Assembly: GCF_004761865.1 (NCBI RefSeq)
Contig: NZ_SJDM01000004.1
Location: 1 to 64,000 of the forward strand
Origin: Crenalkalicoccus roseus
GTDB lineage: Bacteria > Pseudomonadota > Alphaproteobacteria > Acetobacterales > Acetobacteraceae
DNA: 64,000 nt
Direction: 5' to 3'
Under the pieces are notes generated by a model. That model saw only the letters and a list, made by a program, of their open reading frames with translations. It did not search any database and was not told the origin of the DNA. Positions 8,014 to 18,180 of the stretch are shown here, in pieces. The position numbers and the translations under genes were made by a program. The stretch's first letter is position 1, and each line of letters opens with the position of its first letter.

Positions 8014-8265
8014 TCAGCCCTCCGGCGGGCGCGGCAGCGCCGCGGCGAGCCGGTCCAGGTCCCGCAGCAACGCCTCCAGCGCCGGGCGCAGGGGGCGTGC
8101 TTCGCCCTGCGCCATCACGCCGATGGCCGAGCACAGCCGCGCCGCCTCCACCTCCAGGCCGGACAGGTCGATCCGCCGGCCCGCCTCGACCAGGGCGGTC
8201 GCGACGCGCAGCATGGCCTGCAGCGATTCTATGGTTGCGAGACTGGCCTTGGCCGCGTTGCCCAT
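8014..8265 (-). CDS. Uncharacterised small protein of the flagellar cluster
   Basis: An 83-residue protein with no signal peptide or membrane helix. It is largely alpha-helical by composition, rich in Ala, Leu and Arg, beginning MGNAAKASLATIESLQ and ending in LDRLAAALPRPPEG. I do not recognise a family. It lies 35 bp upstream of fliO on the same strand and 85 bp from the divergent flgB, so it is probably expressed with fliOP and may be a flagellar accessory factor or export chaperone; that is an inference from location only. Upstream in-frame Met codons would run into flgB, so the ATG at 8265 is the sensible start, although its SD is weak. Confidence 0.6.
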   Translation of the reverse strand: MGNAAKASLATIESLQAMLRVATALVEAGRRIDLSGLEVEAARLCSAIGVMAQGEARPLRPALEALLRDLDRLAAALPRPPEG

Positions 8266-8350
8266 GAGCGGAGCCTGAGGCCGAAAGGTTAATGCCGCCT
8301 TTCCGGGCCGGTTTACCGAATCTTTGCGGCCGTCGGGGCACAAGCCGGCC

Positions 8351-8743
8351 ATGGATCCGACGCGCAGCACGCCGATCGCCCTCGCCGAACGCCGGCTCGC
8401 CTGGCTGGACGCGCGCCAGAAGGTGCTGGCGCAGAACGTGGCCAATGCCGACACGCCCGGCTACCGCCCGCGCGATCTGCGCTCCTTCGCGCAGCTCCTC
8501 GCATCGCGGGCCGCGGGCGTGGCGCTGGCGCGCACCGATGCGCGGCATGTCGGTCCTGCGGGCGGCTCCGATCCGCGCGCGGTTGCCGAGCGCAGGCCTT
8601 CTGACCTCTCGGTCAGCGGCAACGCCGTCTCGCTGGACGAGCAGGCCGTGAAGGTGGCGGAAACGGACACGGCGCACGCCCTCGCCATGGGTCTGCACCG
8701 GCGCTACCTCGGCCTGTTCCGCGCCGCGCTCGGCCGCATGTGA
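8351..8743 (+). CDS. flgB: Flagellar basal-body rod protein FlgB
   Basis: A 130-residue proximal rod protein, exported by the flagellar type III apparatus and assembled in the periplasm on top of FliE. The conserved N-terminal rod/hook signature is seen as QKVLAQNVANADTPGYRPRD, and the C-terminal helix that pairs with it includes the last 40 residues. The start MDPTRST at 8351 is chosen instead of an in-frame ATG at 8324 because it gives the usual FlgB length. It is the first gene of the plus-strand arm flgB-flgC-fliE-fliQ-fliR-flhB, and it is divergent from the small gene at 8265. The 85-bp divergent gap probably contains both promoters. Confidence 0.95.
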   Translation: MDPTRSTPIALAERRLAWLDARQKVLAQNVANADTPGYRPRDLRSFAQLLASRAAGVALARTDARHVGPAGGSDPRAVAERRPSDLSVSGNAVSLDEQAVKVAETDTAHALAMGLHRRYLGLFRAALGRM

Positions 8744-8762
8744 CAAGCCAGGGAGGCGGGAC

Positions 8763-9170
8763 ATGGATCTTGATCGCGCGCTTCGCATATCGGCCTCGGG
8801 GATGCAGGCGCAGTCCACGAGGCTGCGGGTGGTGGCGGAGAACCTCGCCAACCGCGACAGCACCGGAGAGGCGCCGGGCGCCGAGGCCTACCGGCGCAAG
8901 ACCATCACCTTCGCCCGCCGGCTCGACCGGGCCCTGGGGGCGGAGACGGTGCAGGTCTCCCGCATCGGCCGACAGCATGGCGACCTGCCGCAGCGCTACG
9001 ACCCCGCGCACCCGGCGGCCGACGAGCGCGGCTACGTCAAGACGCCGAACGTGGACAGCCTGGTGGAGATGATGGACATGCGCGAGGCGCAGCGCAGCTA
9101 CAACGCCAACCTGGCCGTGCTCGACACCACGCGCGGCATGCTGATGCGCACCATCGAGGCGCTGCGCTGA
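8763..9170 (+). CDS. flgC: Flagellar basal-body rod protein FlgC
   Basis: A 135-residue proximal rod protein of the flagellar basal body. The N-terminal motif ALRISASGMQAQSTRLRVVAENLANRDS is the standard rod-protein heptad helix, and the C-terminus has the family pattern MMDMREAQRSYNANLAVLDTTRGM. It starts 20 bp after flgB behind GGAGG (8752-8760 region) and its TGA overlaps the ATG of fliE, so translation of the three rod genes is coupled. Length and motifs are normal for FlgC, and no oddity is seen. Confidence 0.96.
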   Translation: MDLDRALRISASGMQAQSTRLRVVAENLANRDSTGEAPGAEAYRRKTITFARRLDRALGAETVQVSRIGRQHGDLPQRYDPAHPAADERGYVKTPNVDSLVEMMDMREAQRSYNANLAVLDTTRGMLMRTIEALR

Positions 9171-9466
9171 TGCCGGCCGCCGTCAGCGCGGCGCAGGTCG
9201 CCGCCGCCTATCGCGCTTCCGCCTCGCCCGCACCGGACGCCGCCCCCGAAGGCGGGTTCGGCGCGGCGCTGAGGCGTGCCGTCGAGGGCGCCGTCGAGCT
9301 CGGCCGGAGCGCCGATGCGGCCTCGACCCAGGCGCTCCTCGGCCAGGGCAGCGTGACCGACGTGGTGCTCGCCGTGGCCAGGGCGGAGCTCGCGCTGCAG
9401 ACGGCGGTCGCGGTGCGCGATCGCGTCGTCACCGCGTATCAGGACGTGATGCGCATGCCCATCTGA
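9170..9466 (+). CDS. fliE: Flagellar hook-basal body complex protein FliE
   Basis: A 98-residue FliE, the adaptor between the MS ring/export gate and the proximal rod. The helical C-terminal half is conserved: A-L-L-G-Q-G-S-V-T-D-V-V-L-A-V-A-R-A-E is followed by LQTAVAVRDRVVTAYQDVMRMPI, which matches the family's terminal M-x-I ending. Its ATG overlaps the flgC stop by one base (TGATG). A gap of 117 bp with no gene separates it from fliQ. Confidence 0.95.
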   Translation: MPAAVSAAQVAAAYRASASPAPDAAPEGGFGAALRRAVEGAVELGRSADAASTQALLGQGSVTDVVLAVARAELALQTAVAVRDRVVTAYQDVMRMPI

Positions 9467-9583
9467 CGGTTTCGGGGCAAGGCACGCGCGGCCGCGGGCC
9501 GCCGCGGGAATGCCCGCTCCGGAGGGGAACGCTCCGGGATCATGCCGCGCGGTTGGCGGCGGACAGGCGCAGGAGGCGCAGGG

Positions 9584-9859
9584 ATGCTCGAGGATCCGGT
9601 CGGCCAGGCGACGCGCGAGGCGTTCTGGCTCACGCTGCGCATCGGCGGGCCGCCGCTGCTCGCGATGCTTGCCATCGGCCTGCTGGTCTCGGTCATCCAG
9701 GCGCTCACCCAGGTACAGGAGGCCACGCTGGCCTTCCTGCCCAAGCTGGCCGTGCTGGGGGTGCTGCTGCTGCTGCTGGGTCCCGGCATGGCCGAGGCGC
9801 TGCGCGGCTATGCGGAGCTGCTGTTCGACCGGGTCGTGGCGGTCGGCGGGCTGCCGTGA
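9584..9859 (+). CDS. fliQ: Flagellar export gate protein FliQ
   Basis: A 91-residue FliQ with two membrane helices, the small subunit of the FliPQR export gate. Typical features are REAFWLTLRIGGPPLLAMLAIGLLVSVIQALTQVQEATLAFLPK and a Leu-rich second helix. The start at 9584 was chosen because it gives the canonical length; upstream in-frame Met codons add a non-conserved Arg/Gly-rich tail. Its stop TGA overlaps the GTG start of fliR (GTGA at 9856-9859), so the two genes are translationally coupled. Confidence 0.95.
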   Translation: MLEDPVGQATREAFWLTLRIGGPPLLAMLAIGLLVSVIQALTQVQEATLAFLPKLAVLGVLLLLLGPGMAEALRGYAELLFDRVVAVGGLP

Positions 9860-10620
9860 TCCTGGAGGCGCTGGCGCCGCTGGCCTTCCAGGCGGTGCTG
9901 CTGGTCGCCCGCATCGGCGGCGCCGTGATGCTGCTGCCGGGCATCGGCGAGGCGGAGGTGCCCGCGCGGCTCCGCCTTTCCCTGGTCCTGGCCCTCGTGG
10001 TGATGCTGCTGCCGGTGCTGGCGCCGGCGCTGCCTCCACCGCCGGAGGCGGTGCCGGAGATGCTGCGGCTCATCCTGATCGAGACGGCGATCGGGCTGTG
10101 GCTCGGCCTGCTCGCCAGGCTGCTCGCGCTGGCGCTGGCCCAGGCCGGGCAGATGATGGCGCTGCTGATCGGGCTGGCGAGCCCGTTGCAGGGGGATGCG
10201 ATGCTCGGCGCCCAGGCGACGGCGCTGGGTCGCCTCTTCGGCCTGCTGGCCGCCATCCTGGTGCTCGGCACCGGCCTCTATGCCGTGCCGCTGCGCGCCC
10301 TGGCAGAGAGCTACGCCGTGCTGCCGGCCGGCGCGCCGCTGCCGGCCGGCGCGGTGGCCGAGGCGGTGGCCGGCGCGGTGGCGGACAGCCTGGCGCTGGC
10401 GCTCCGCCTGGCGGCGCCGCTGGTGCTGCTCGCCATGCTCGGCAATCTCGGGCTGGCGCTGCTGGCGCGGGTGGCGCCGCAGGTGCAGGTGTTCCTCATC
10501 GCCGCGCCGGCGCAGATCCTGGCCGGGCTGCTGCTGCTGGCGCTGCTGCTGCCGTCGCTGCTCGGCGTCTGGACCGCGGGGGTACGGGAGGGCTTCTCGG
10601 CCCTGCCGGGGTTGCGCTGA
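9856..10620 (+). CDS. fliR: Flagellar export gate protein FliR
   Basis: A 254-residue polytopic membrane protein, the single-copy subunit that closes the FliPQR gate of the flagellar type III secretion system. About six hydrophobic segments are visible. The N-terminus carries the family pattern V-A-R-I-G-G-A-V-M-L-L-P-G-I-G followed by V-P-A-R-L-R, and the C-terminus has F-L-I-A-A-P-A-Q-I-L-A-G. It begins with GTG overlapping the fliQ stop, and flhB starts three bases after its TGA. Length is close to that of other FliR proteins. Coupling on both sides indicates one operon for the export gate. Confidence 0.95.
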   Translation: MILEALAPLAFQAVLLVARIGGAVMLLPGIGEAEVPARLRLSLVLALVVMLLPVLAPALPPPPEAVPEMLRLILIETAIGLWLGLLARLLALALAQAGQMMALLIGLASPLQGDAMLGAQATALGRLFGLLAAILVLGTGLYAVPLRALAESYAVLPAGAPLPAGAVAEAVAGAVADSLALALRLAAPLVLLAMLGNLGLALLARVAPQVQVFLIAAPAQILAGLLLLALLLPSLLGVWTAGVREGFSALPGLR

Positions 10621-10623
10621 GCC

Positions 10624-11691
10624 ATGGCGGAAGGCGAGCGCAAGGACGCCGAGGACAGGACGGAAGCGCCGACACCGCGGCGGCTCGAACGGGCACGCGC
10701 GGAGGGGCAGGTCGCCCTCTCCCGCGACGTCACCGGCTTCGCCACCCTGCTCGCGGCGACGCTCGCCGCGGCCCTCGCCCTGCCGGCGCTGGGCCTCGAC
10801 CTGCTGCGTGCCATGCGGGCGGTCCTGATCGCCGGGCCCGAGGCGGAGACGGGGCGGCTCACCCTGGCGCTCGCGGGCAAGGCGGCCCTGCTCCTGCTGC
10901 CGGTGCTGGGCGCGACGGCGCTCGCCGCGGTGCTGGCGACGCTGGCGCAGACCGGGCTGCCGCGCAGCGCCAAGCCGCTGAAGCCGAGCCTGGCACGCCT
11001 CAACCCCCTTGCCGCGCTGAAGCGCATCCTCGGCCCCCAGGGCGCCTTCGAGCTGCTCCGCACCCTGCTGAAGCTGCTTGGCGTCGGCTGGGCGCTGTGG
11101 CTGGCGGTGGATCTCACGACCCTGGCGGCGGCGCTGCACCGCCCGCCGGGCCTGCTGCTGCGGACGGCGTCGGAGGGGGCGATGCGTCTGCTGGTCGCGG
11201 CGCTGCTGGCCTTCGCGGTGCTGGCCGCCCTCGACCTGCTCTGGGTGCGCTGGCGCCATCTGCGCCAGCTCCGCATGACCCGCCAGGAGCTGCGCGAGGA
11301 GCTGAAGGACACCGAGGGCGACCCGCACCTCAAGGCGCGCCGCCGCCGGCTGCAGGAGGGCCGGGCCCGCCAGCGCATGATGGCGGCGGTGCCGAAGGCA
11401 ACGGTGGTCATAACGAATCCGACCCATTACGCTGTCGCCCTGCGCTATGAGCAGGGGCAGGCGGCGGCGCCGCGGCTGGTGGCGAAAGGGGTGGATGCGA
11501 TGGCGGCGCGAATCCGGGCGGTGGCGGAGGAGCATGGCGTGCCCATCGTCAGCAACCCTCCCCTGGCCCGCGCCCTCTACCGCCTGGAGCCGGATACCGA
11601 GATTCCCGCCGAGCACTGGCAGGCGGTGGCGGAGATCATCGCCTATGTCTGGCGCCTGCGCGGTCAGGGCGCCGCGCCGGGGCATGGCTGA
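10624..11691 (+). CDS. flhB: Flagellar export switch protein FlhB
   Basis: A 355-residue FlhB, the export-specificity switch of the flagellar secretion system. It starts with the family's charged KDAEDRTEAPTPRRLERARAEGQV, has four hydrophobic segments in the middle, and a cytoplasmic domain with the autocleavage motif N-P-T-H at residues 265-268. Autocleavage between N and P changes export from rod/hook to filament substrates. Downstream of that, PRLVAKGVDAMAARIRAVAEEHGVPIVSNPPLARALY is typical. Its last eight bases overlap the start of the cckA-like kinase gene, tying expression of the kinase to the flagellar export operon. Identification is secure. Confidence 0.97.
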   Translation: MAEGERKDAEDRTEAPTPRRLERARAEGQVALSRDVTGFATLLAATLAAALALPALGLDLLRAMRAVLIAGPEAETGRLTLALAGKAALLLLPVLGATALAAVLATLAQTGLPRSAKPLKPSLARLNPLAALKRILGPQGAFELLRTLLKLLGVGWALWLAVDLTTLAAALHRPPGLLLRTASEGAMRLLVAALLAFAVLAALDLLWVRWRHLRQLRMTRQELREELKDTEGDPHLKARRRRLQEGRARQRMMAAVPKATVVITNPTHYAVALRYEQGQAAAPRLVAKGVDAMAARIRAVAEEHGVPIVSNPPLARALYRLEPDTEIPAEHWQAVAEIIAYVWRLRGQGAAPGHG

Positions 11692-13252
11692 GATGGAGGC
11701 CTGGCACCGGCCGCGCCGGCCGGACCCGCTGCGGCGGGCCTTCGACCGGCTGTTCGCGGCGGTGCCGGACGGGCTGGCGCTGCTCGACGCCGAGGGGCGG
11801 ATCCTGCAGGCCAATGCCGGGCTGGCCCGCCTGGCAGGGCCGGCGGTGCCGCTGCGACCCGGCCTTTCCGCGGCGGCGTTGCTGGCGCCGGAGAGCCGGG
11901 AGGTCCTCACCGGGCATCTTGCCGCGGCGCTTGCCGGTGGCGCGGACCCGGCGCCCTTCCCGGCCATCCCGGCCGATCCCGCGGCGCCGGAGGATGCCGA
12001 ATGGGCCGTGCAATGCCACCTCCTCCCCCCGGAGGCCGGAGAGGCCCCCCTGCTGCTGCTGCGCATCGCCGACCGCACGGAACAGCGCCGCGCCGCCGCC
12101 CGCTCGGCCTCGGCGGCACGGCTGGAGACGATCGGCCGCCTCGCCGGGGGCATCGCGCATGATTTCAACAACCTGCTCGCGGCCATCCTGGGGTCCGTGG
12201 AGGCGATCCGCGCCGCCTGTCCGGAGGCGGCGACGGAGGAGCTGCGCACCATCGAGGATGCCGCCCAGCGCGGCGCCGCCCTGGTGCGGCAGCTTCTCGC
12301 CTTCGCCCGCCGGCAGCGGCTGCGGCCGCGCGTGCTCGACCTCAATGCCGCCGTGCGCGGCATCGCGCCGCTGCTGCGCCGGCTGCTGGGCAGCGGGATC
12401 GCGATCGAGCTGGCGCTGGAGGAGCCGGGGCGGACGGTGCTGGCCGACCCCGCCCAGCTCGATCAGGTGCTGCTCAACCTTGCCGCCAATGCGGGGGAAG
12501 CGATGCCGGAGGGCGGCACCCTGCGCATCGCCACCGGGCACAGGGTGGTGCTGCGGCCGGAGGGGGAGGGGGCGGCCGCCCTCCCGCCCGGCCGCTACGC
12601 GGTGCTGGAGGTGAGCGACACCGGCACCGGGATCCCGGCGGAAGCCCTGCCGCGGCTGTTCGAACCCTTCTTCACCACCCGGCCCGAGCGCGGGGGCACG
12701 GGGCTCGGTCTGGCCACGGTGCAGGGCATCGTGGCGCAATCGGGGGGGCACATCGCGGTGGAGACCCGGCCGGGCAAGGGAACCACCTTCCGCATTCACC
12801 TCCCGCGACATGAGGGCGCGTCACCGGAGACCGCCCCGGCCGCGCCGGCGCGGCCGGACGCCGCCGGGGAGCGCGCGGCCGTGGATGCCGCGATCCTGCT
12901 GGTGGAGGACGAGGCGCCGCTGCGCCGCTTGGCTGAGCGCCTGCTGCGCCGGGCCGGCTATGCCGTGGCGGCGGCGCCGAGCGCCGAGGCCGCGCTCGAC
13001 CTGGTCGTGGAGCGGCCCGCGGCGCTGGTCAGCGACATCGCGATGCCCGGGGCGGACGGCGTCGCGCTCGCCCGCGCGCTGCGGGCGCGCTGGCCGGGGC
13101 TGCCGGTGCTGCTGCTCTCGGGCTACGCGGGCGCGGCGGGGCGGGAGGCGGAGGCGGAGGGGTTCCGCCTGCTCGCGAAGCCCTTCGCCCCCGGCGACCT
13201 GCTGCAGGCGGTGGCGGCGCTGCTGGCCTCCCCTGCCGGAGTGGCCGCCTGA
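11684..13252 (+). CDS. cckA: CckA-type hybrid histidine kinase, no membrane segments
   Basis: A 522-residue hybrid sensor kinase. An N-terminal PAS-like domain (about 15-130, DGLALLDAEGRILQANAGLARL) is followed by a HisKA domain with phospho-accepting His159 in GGIAHDFNNLLAAILG. The HATPase domain follows, with N-L-A-A-N-A, D-T-G-T-G-I-P and G-T-G-L-G-L. A C-terminal receiver domain carries Asp451 in VSDIAMPG and a conserved Lys in LAKPFAP. The G-G-I-A-H-D-F-N-N-L-L box is characteristic of CckA, the kinase that feeds phosphate through ChpT to CtrA and so controls cell cycle and flagellar genes. Unlike Caulobacter CckA it shows no N-terminal membrane helices and is shorter. It overlaps flhB by 8 bp, so it is co-transcribed with the export genes. 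CckA is the likely identity, but another PAS hybrid kinase cannot be excluded. Confidence 0.75.
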   Translation: MAEMEAWHRPRRPDPLRRAFDRLFAAVPDGLALLDAEGRILQANAGLARLAGPAVPLRPGLSAAALLAPESREVLTGHLAAALAGGADPAPFPAIPADPAAPEDAEWAVQCHLLPPEAGEAPLLLLRIADRTEQRRAAARSASAARLETIGRLAGGIAHDFNNLLAAILGSVEAIRAACPEAATEELRTIEDAAQRGAALVRQLLAFARRQRLRPRVLDLNAAVRGIAPLLRRLLGSGIAIELALEEPGRTVLADPAQLDQVLLNLAANAGEAMPEGGTLRIATGHRVVLRPEGEGAAALPPGRYAVLEVSDTGTGIPAEALPRLFEPFFTTRPERGGTGLGLATVQGIVAQSGGHIAVETRPGKGTTFRIHLPRHEGASPETAPAAPARPDAAGERAAVDAAILLVEDEAPLRRLAERLLRRAGYAVAAAPSAEAALDLVVERPAALVSDIAMPGADGVALARALRARWPGLPVLLLSGYAGAAGREAEAEGFRLLAKPFAPGDLLQAVAALLASPAGVAA

Positions 13253-13272
13253 CCTGTAGGCCAAGGGGCGAT

Positions 13273-13287
13273 GTTTGCTAAATGTTC
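13273..13287. promoter_or_regulatory. LexA-type SOS box upstream of recA
   Basis: The sequence GTTT-N7-GTTC (13273-13287, spacer GCTAAAT) differs by one base from the alphaproteobacterial LexA operator GTTC-N7-GTTC. It lies in the 296-bp gap before recA, in the only AT-rich patch of that gap, about 260 bp before the start codon. This suggests that recA is SOS-regulated from a distal promoter. The rest of the gap shows no further gene. Confidence 0.6.
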
Positions 13288-13548
13288 TTGTATTCCGGCC
13301 CTCGCCGGTCCATAAGGGACCGTCCCGACAGCGGCAGGAGCGGGAGCCCTGCTTGGAGCGGATCGCAGGCGGGACTGTGACCCTGCTCCACAAGCGGGGA
13401 GAGGGGGTTGTTGCCGCACGCAGCCGAGCGGACGCGGCTCCAGAGCCTCTCTGGCCGAATCAGGGGGGCGTGCTAGCGTGTTGCGAGGCGCTGCGCGGTA
13501 TGCACGCGGAAGTTGCGGGCCGTCGGGCCACAGGCAGGGATACCCAGG

Positions 13549-14586
<1,038 letters not shown>

Positions 14587-14642
14587 CGCCTGACCGAAAG
14601 GGGAGCGCCGGAACGGCGATCGATCGCTCAAGAGGGAGCGAA

Positions 14643-14670
14643 AGCGTGATCCATCAGGCTGGATCACGCT
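14643..14670. repeat. Perfect intergenic palindrome, dispersed family copy 2
   Basis: An 11-bp perfect inverted repeat (AGCGTGATCCA / TGGATCACGCT) around the loop TCAGGC, between the convergent recA and ferritin-like genes. The same stem and nearly the same loop recur at 21123-21148. The site could serve as a two-way terminator here, but there is no U-tract, and the other copy lies between divergent genes. Confidence 0.6.
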
Positions 14671-14746
14671 GCGGGAAACAGGGGCGGCCTTGCCGCGGCG
14701 ACGAAAAGGGGGCGGCGGCCCGCCCCCTTGCGGCGATGCGCGGCGT

Positions 14747-15280
14747 TCAGGCCGCGCCCGCCTTGCCGCCCGAAGGGTCGTTCGCGGCTTTCTGGCCGAG
14801 CGCAGCGGGGTTGACCTCCCCCTCGGCGACCTCGGTCAGCAGCTCGTCGGTGTCCTTTTCCTCCTTCAGGGTCTGCGCCATCAGGTCGGCGGCCTTGCTC
14901 TCACCCATGGCCTTCAGCATGGCGCAGATCGTTCCATAGGCGGCGATCTCATAGTGCTCGACCTTCTGGGCGGCGCCGATCAGGGCAGCGTCCAGCACCG
15001 GCCCCTTGTCGAGCTCCTCGACCAGCTCCTCGCCCTCCTCGATCAGCCCCTGCATCGCCTCGCAGGTCTCGCCCTCGGGCTTGATCTTGAGCATCTGGCA
15101 GACCTCTTTCAGGCGCTCCACCTGACGCTCGGTCTGCTGGCGGTGCTCCTGGAAGGCCTGCCGCAGGCTTGCCGCGCTGGCCGCCTTCTCCATCTTCGGC
15201 AGTGCCTTGAGGATCTGGGTCTCGGCGCTGTAGGTGTCCTGCAATTCGATGGTGAGCAATTCCTTGATGCTGCTGGCCAC
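14747..15280 (-). CDS. YciE/YciF-type ferritin-like protein (DUF892)
   Basis: A 177-residue four-helix ferritin-like protein of the DUF892 (YciE/YciF) family, linked in other bacteria to stress survival; the reaction is not known. It begins with the helix IKELLTIELQDTYSAETQILKALPKMEKAA, and metal-ligand-type residues recur in E-L-Q-D, E-H-R-Q-Q, K-V-E-H-Y-E and K-E-E-K-D. The start is set at the GTG at 15280 because AAGGAGGA lies five bases upstream; a TTG at 15310 is in frame but lacks this. The extreme C-terminus is Gly/Ala/Lys-rich and probably disordered. It is a single gene, convergent with recA and divergent from alaS. The family call is firm. Confidence 0.88.
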   Translation of the reverse strand: MASSIKELLTIELQDTYSAETQILKALPKMEKAASAASLRQAFQEHRQQTERQVERLKEVCQMLKIKPEGETCEAMQGLIEEGEELVEELDKGPVLDAALIGAAQKVEHYEIAAYGTICAMLKAMGESKAADLMAQTLKEEKDTDELLTEVAEGEVNPAALGQKAANDPSGGKAGAA

Positions 15281-15497
15281 GCTGTCCTCCTTCGTCTGAC
15301 CCGCTGCCAACGGAGCGCGCGCGGGGGCGGTTGCCCATATGGACTCGATGTAACCTGCCGCCCCTCCCCTCGACGCTTCCGGTCGCTCGGGCTAAGGCTC
15401 TGATTTGGGCCGCGGCCGGGGGGTGCGCGGGCAGGAGGCAAGGGGCCCGCCGCAGGGCCAGGAGAAGGACGCCCCCGCGGGCGGCGAGAGACCGGCG

Positions 15498-18161
15498 ATG
15501 ACCAGCAGCAACGACATCCGCGCGACCTTCCTCGACTATTTCGCCCGCAACGGCCATGCGGTGGTGGAAAGCTCGCCGCTCGTGCCGCGCAACGACCCGA
15601 CGCTGCTGTTCACCAACAGCGGCATGGTCCAGTTCAAGAACGTCTTTACTGGGCAGGAAAAGCGCCCCTATCTCCGTGCCACCACGGCGCAGAAATGCCT
15701 GCGGGCGGGGGGCAAGCACAACGACCTGGACAATGTCGGCTACACCGCCCGGCACCACACCTTCTTCGAGATGCTGGGCAATTTCTCCTTCGGCGACTAC
15801 TTCAAGGAGCAGGCCATCGCCTATGCCTGGGAGCTGGTGACGAAGGACTTCGCCCTGCCAAAGGACCGGCTGCTGGTCACCGTCTTCGCCGAGGATGACG
15901 ACGCCGCCGGCTACTGGAAGAAGGTGGCGGGCCTGCCCGACAGCCGCATCATCCGCATCCCGACCAGCGACAATTTCTGGCGCATGGGCGACACCGGCCC
16001 CTGTGGCCCGTGCAGCGAGATCTTCTACGACCATGGCGAGGGCATCCCGGGCGGCCCGCCCGGCAGCCCGGATGCCGATGGCGACCGCTTCATCGAGATC
16101 TGGAACCTCGTGTTCATGCAGTACGAGGAGGGGCCGCCGGGGGTGCGCGTGCCGCTGCCCAGGCCCTCCATCGACACCGGCATGGGTCTCGAGCGCATCG
16201 CCGCCATCCTGCAGGGCAAGCACGACAATTACGACACCGACGTGCTGCGGGCCCTGATCCTCGCCTCCGCCGAGGCCACTGGCCAGGAGCCAGACGGGCC
16301 GTGGCGCGCCAGCCACCGCGTCATCGCCGACCATCTGCGCGCCGGCACCTTCCTGATCGCCGACGGCGTGCTGCCCTCCAATGAGGGGCGCGGCTACGTG
16401 CTGCGCCGCATCCTGCGCCGCGCCATGCGGCATGCGCACATGCTCGGCTCCCGCGAGCCGCTGCTGCACCGCCTGGTGCCGGTGCTGGTGCGCCAGATGG
16501 GCGGCGCCTACCCCGAGATCGCACGCGCCGAGCCGCTGGTGACCGAGACGCTGAAGCTGGAGGAGACCCGCTTCCGCTCCCTGCTCGAGCGCGGCCTGCA
16601 CCTGCTGGCCGAGGAGACGGCGCGCCTGCCCGCGGGCGGCATCCTGCCCGGCGAGGTCGCCTTCCGCCTCTACGACACCTACGGCTTTCCCCTCGACCTG
16701 ACGCAGGACGCGCTGCGCGCCGAGGGGCGCCAGGTGGACGTCGCCGGCTTCGAGGCGGCGATGGCCGAGCAGAGGCGCCGCGCCCGCGCCGCCTGGGCGG
16801 GATCGGGCGAGGCGGCGACCGAGGGGCTCTGGTTCGATCTCCGGGAGCGGTTCGGCGCCACCGAATTCCTCGGCTACACCACCGAGACGGCGGAGGCGGA
16901 GATCCTCGCCCTGGTGGTGGACGGCAAGGTGGCGGACCACGCCGCCGTCGGCCAGGAGGTGACGGTTCTGCTCAACCAGACCCCCTTTTACGGCGAGAGC
17001 GGCGGCCAGGTCGGGGACACCGGCCTGATCTCCGCCGGCGAGGCCTGCCGCATCGTCGTGCGCGACACCCAGCGCAAGCTCGGCGACCTGATCGTCCACC
17101 ACGGCACCGTGGCGCATGGCGAGGCGACAGTCGGCCTCGCGGTGCAGGCGGAGGTGGACCACGCGCGGCGCAGCGCCATCCGCGCCCATCACAGCGCCAC
17201 CCATCTCCTGCACGAGGCGCTGCGCCGCCGCCTCGGCAGCCATGTGACGCAGAAGGGCAGCCTGAACGCCCCCGACCGGCTGCGCTTCGACATCTCCCAC
17301 CCCTCCCCGCTGAGCGGGGAGGACATCGCCTGGGTGGAGGGCGAGGTGAACGCCCGCATCCGCGAGAACGCAGAGGTGGTGACGCGGCTGATGACGCCGG
17401 AGCAGGCGGTCGCCGCCGGTGCCATGGCGCTGTTCGGGGAAAAGTATGGCGAGGAGGTGCGGGTGGTCGGCATGGGCCACGACCCGACGGCGACCGAGAA
17501 GGGCGGCATCTACTCGCTCGAGCTCTGCGGCGGCACCCATGTGCGCCGCACCGGGGATATCGGGCTGTTCAAGATCGTCTCCGAGGGGGCGGTGGCCGCC
17601 GGCGTCCGCCGGGTCGAGGCGCTGACCGGGGAGGCGGCGCTGCGCGCCGTCGAGGCCACGGAGCGGCGGCTGGAGGAGGCGGCGGCGGCGCTGCGCGTCC
17701 CGCCGGCGGAGGTGCCTGCCCGCGTGGCGGCCCTGCTCGAGGAGCGCCGCAGGCTGGAACGCGAGCTTGCCGATCTGCGCCGCCAGCTCGCCACCGGCGG
17801 CGGGGGCGGGCAGGTCGAGGAGGTGGGGGGCCTGCGCCTCGCCGCACGCAATCTCGGCGAGGTGCCGGCGCGCGATCTCAAGGGGCTCGCCGAGGCGATG
17901 CTGAAGGGGGGCACCGCCGACATCGCCGCCCTGGTCTCCACCGCCGAGGGCAAGGTGAGCATCGTGGTCGCCCTCGGCGAGGCGGCACGGGGCCGGGCGG
18001 ATGCGGTGGCGCTGGTGCGCGCCGCTGCGGCGGCGGCCGGCGGCAAGGGCGGCGGCGGGCGGCCCGACATGGCTCAGGCGGGCGGGCCGGATGCGGCCCG
18101 GGCCGAGGATGCGCTGGCGGCGCTGCGCGAGGCGCTGGCCACGACCCCGGCCACGGCCTGA
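15498..18161 (+). CDS. alaS: Alanine--tRNA ligase
   Basis: An 887-residue class II alanyl-tRNA synthetase that charges tRNA-Ala and edits mischarged Ser/Gly. The N-terminal catalytic domain has [17 protein letters not shown], motif 2 around [15 protein letters not shown] and [19 protein letters not shown], and motif 3 [15 protein letters not shown]. The editing domain has [13 protein letters not shown] and the zinc-binding C-x-x-x-H in LCGGTHV. The C-Ala oligomerisation domain follows a coiled coil and ends with the Gly-rich [20 protein letters not shown]. The start [15 protein letters not shown] at 15498 fits the family exactly. Length is normal. The gene appears to be alone in its operon. 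Confidence 0.98.
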   Translation: MTSSNDIRATFLDYFARNGHAVVESSPLVPRNDPTLLFTNSGMVQFKNVFTGQEKRPYLRATTAQKCLRAGGKHNDLDNVGYTARHHTFFEMLGNFSFGDYFKEQAIAYAWELVTKDFALPKDRLLVTVFAEDDDAAGYWKKVAGLPDSRIIRIPTSDNFWRMGDTGPCGPCSEIFYDHGEGIPGGPPGSPDADGDRFIEIWNLVFMQYEEGPPGVRVPLPRPSIDTGMGLERIAAILQGKHDNYDTDVLRALILASAEATGQEPDGPWRASHRVIADHLRAGTFLIADGVLPSNEGRGYVLRRILRRAMRHAHMLGSREPLLHRLVPVLVRQMGGAYPEIARAEPLVTETLKLEETRFRSLLERGLHLLAEETARLPAGGILPGEVAFRLYDTYGFPLDLTQDALRAEGRQVDVAGFEAAMAEQRRRARAAWAGSGEAATEGLWFDLRERFGATEFLGYTTETAEAEILALVVDGKVADHAAVGQEVTVLLNQTPFYGESGGQVGDTGLISAGEACRIVVRDTQRKLGDLIVHHGTVAHGEATVGLAVQAEVDHARRSAIRAHHSATHLLHEALRRRLGSHVTQKGSLNAPDRLRFDISHPSPLSGEDIAWVEGEVNARIRENAEVVTRLMTPEQAVAAGAMALFGEKYGEEVRVVGMGHDPTATEKGGIYSLELCGGTHVRRTGDIGLFKIVSEGAVAAGVRRVEALTGEAALRAVEATERRLEEAAAALRVPPAEVPARVAALLEERRRLERELADLRRQLATGGGGGQVEEVGGLRLAARNLGEVPARDLKGLAEAMLKGGTADIAALVSTAEGKVSIVVALGEAARGRADAVALVRAAAAAAGGKGGGGRPDMAQAGGPDAARAEDALAALREALATTPATA

Positions 18162-18180
18162 TCCGGTCCCGGCCCGCGGC

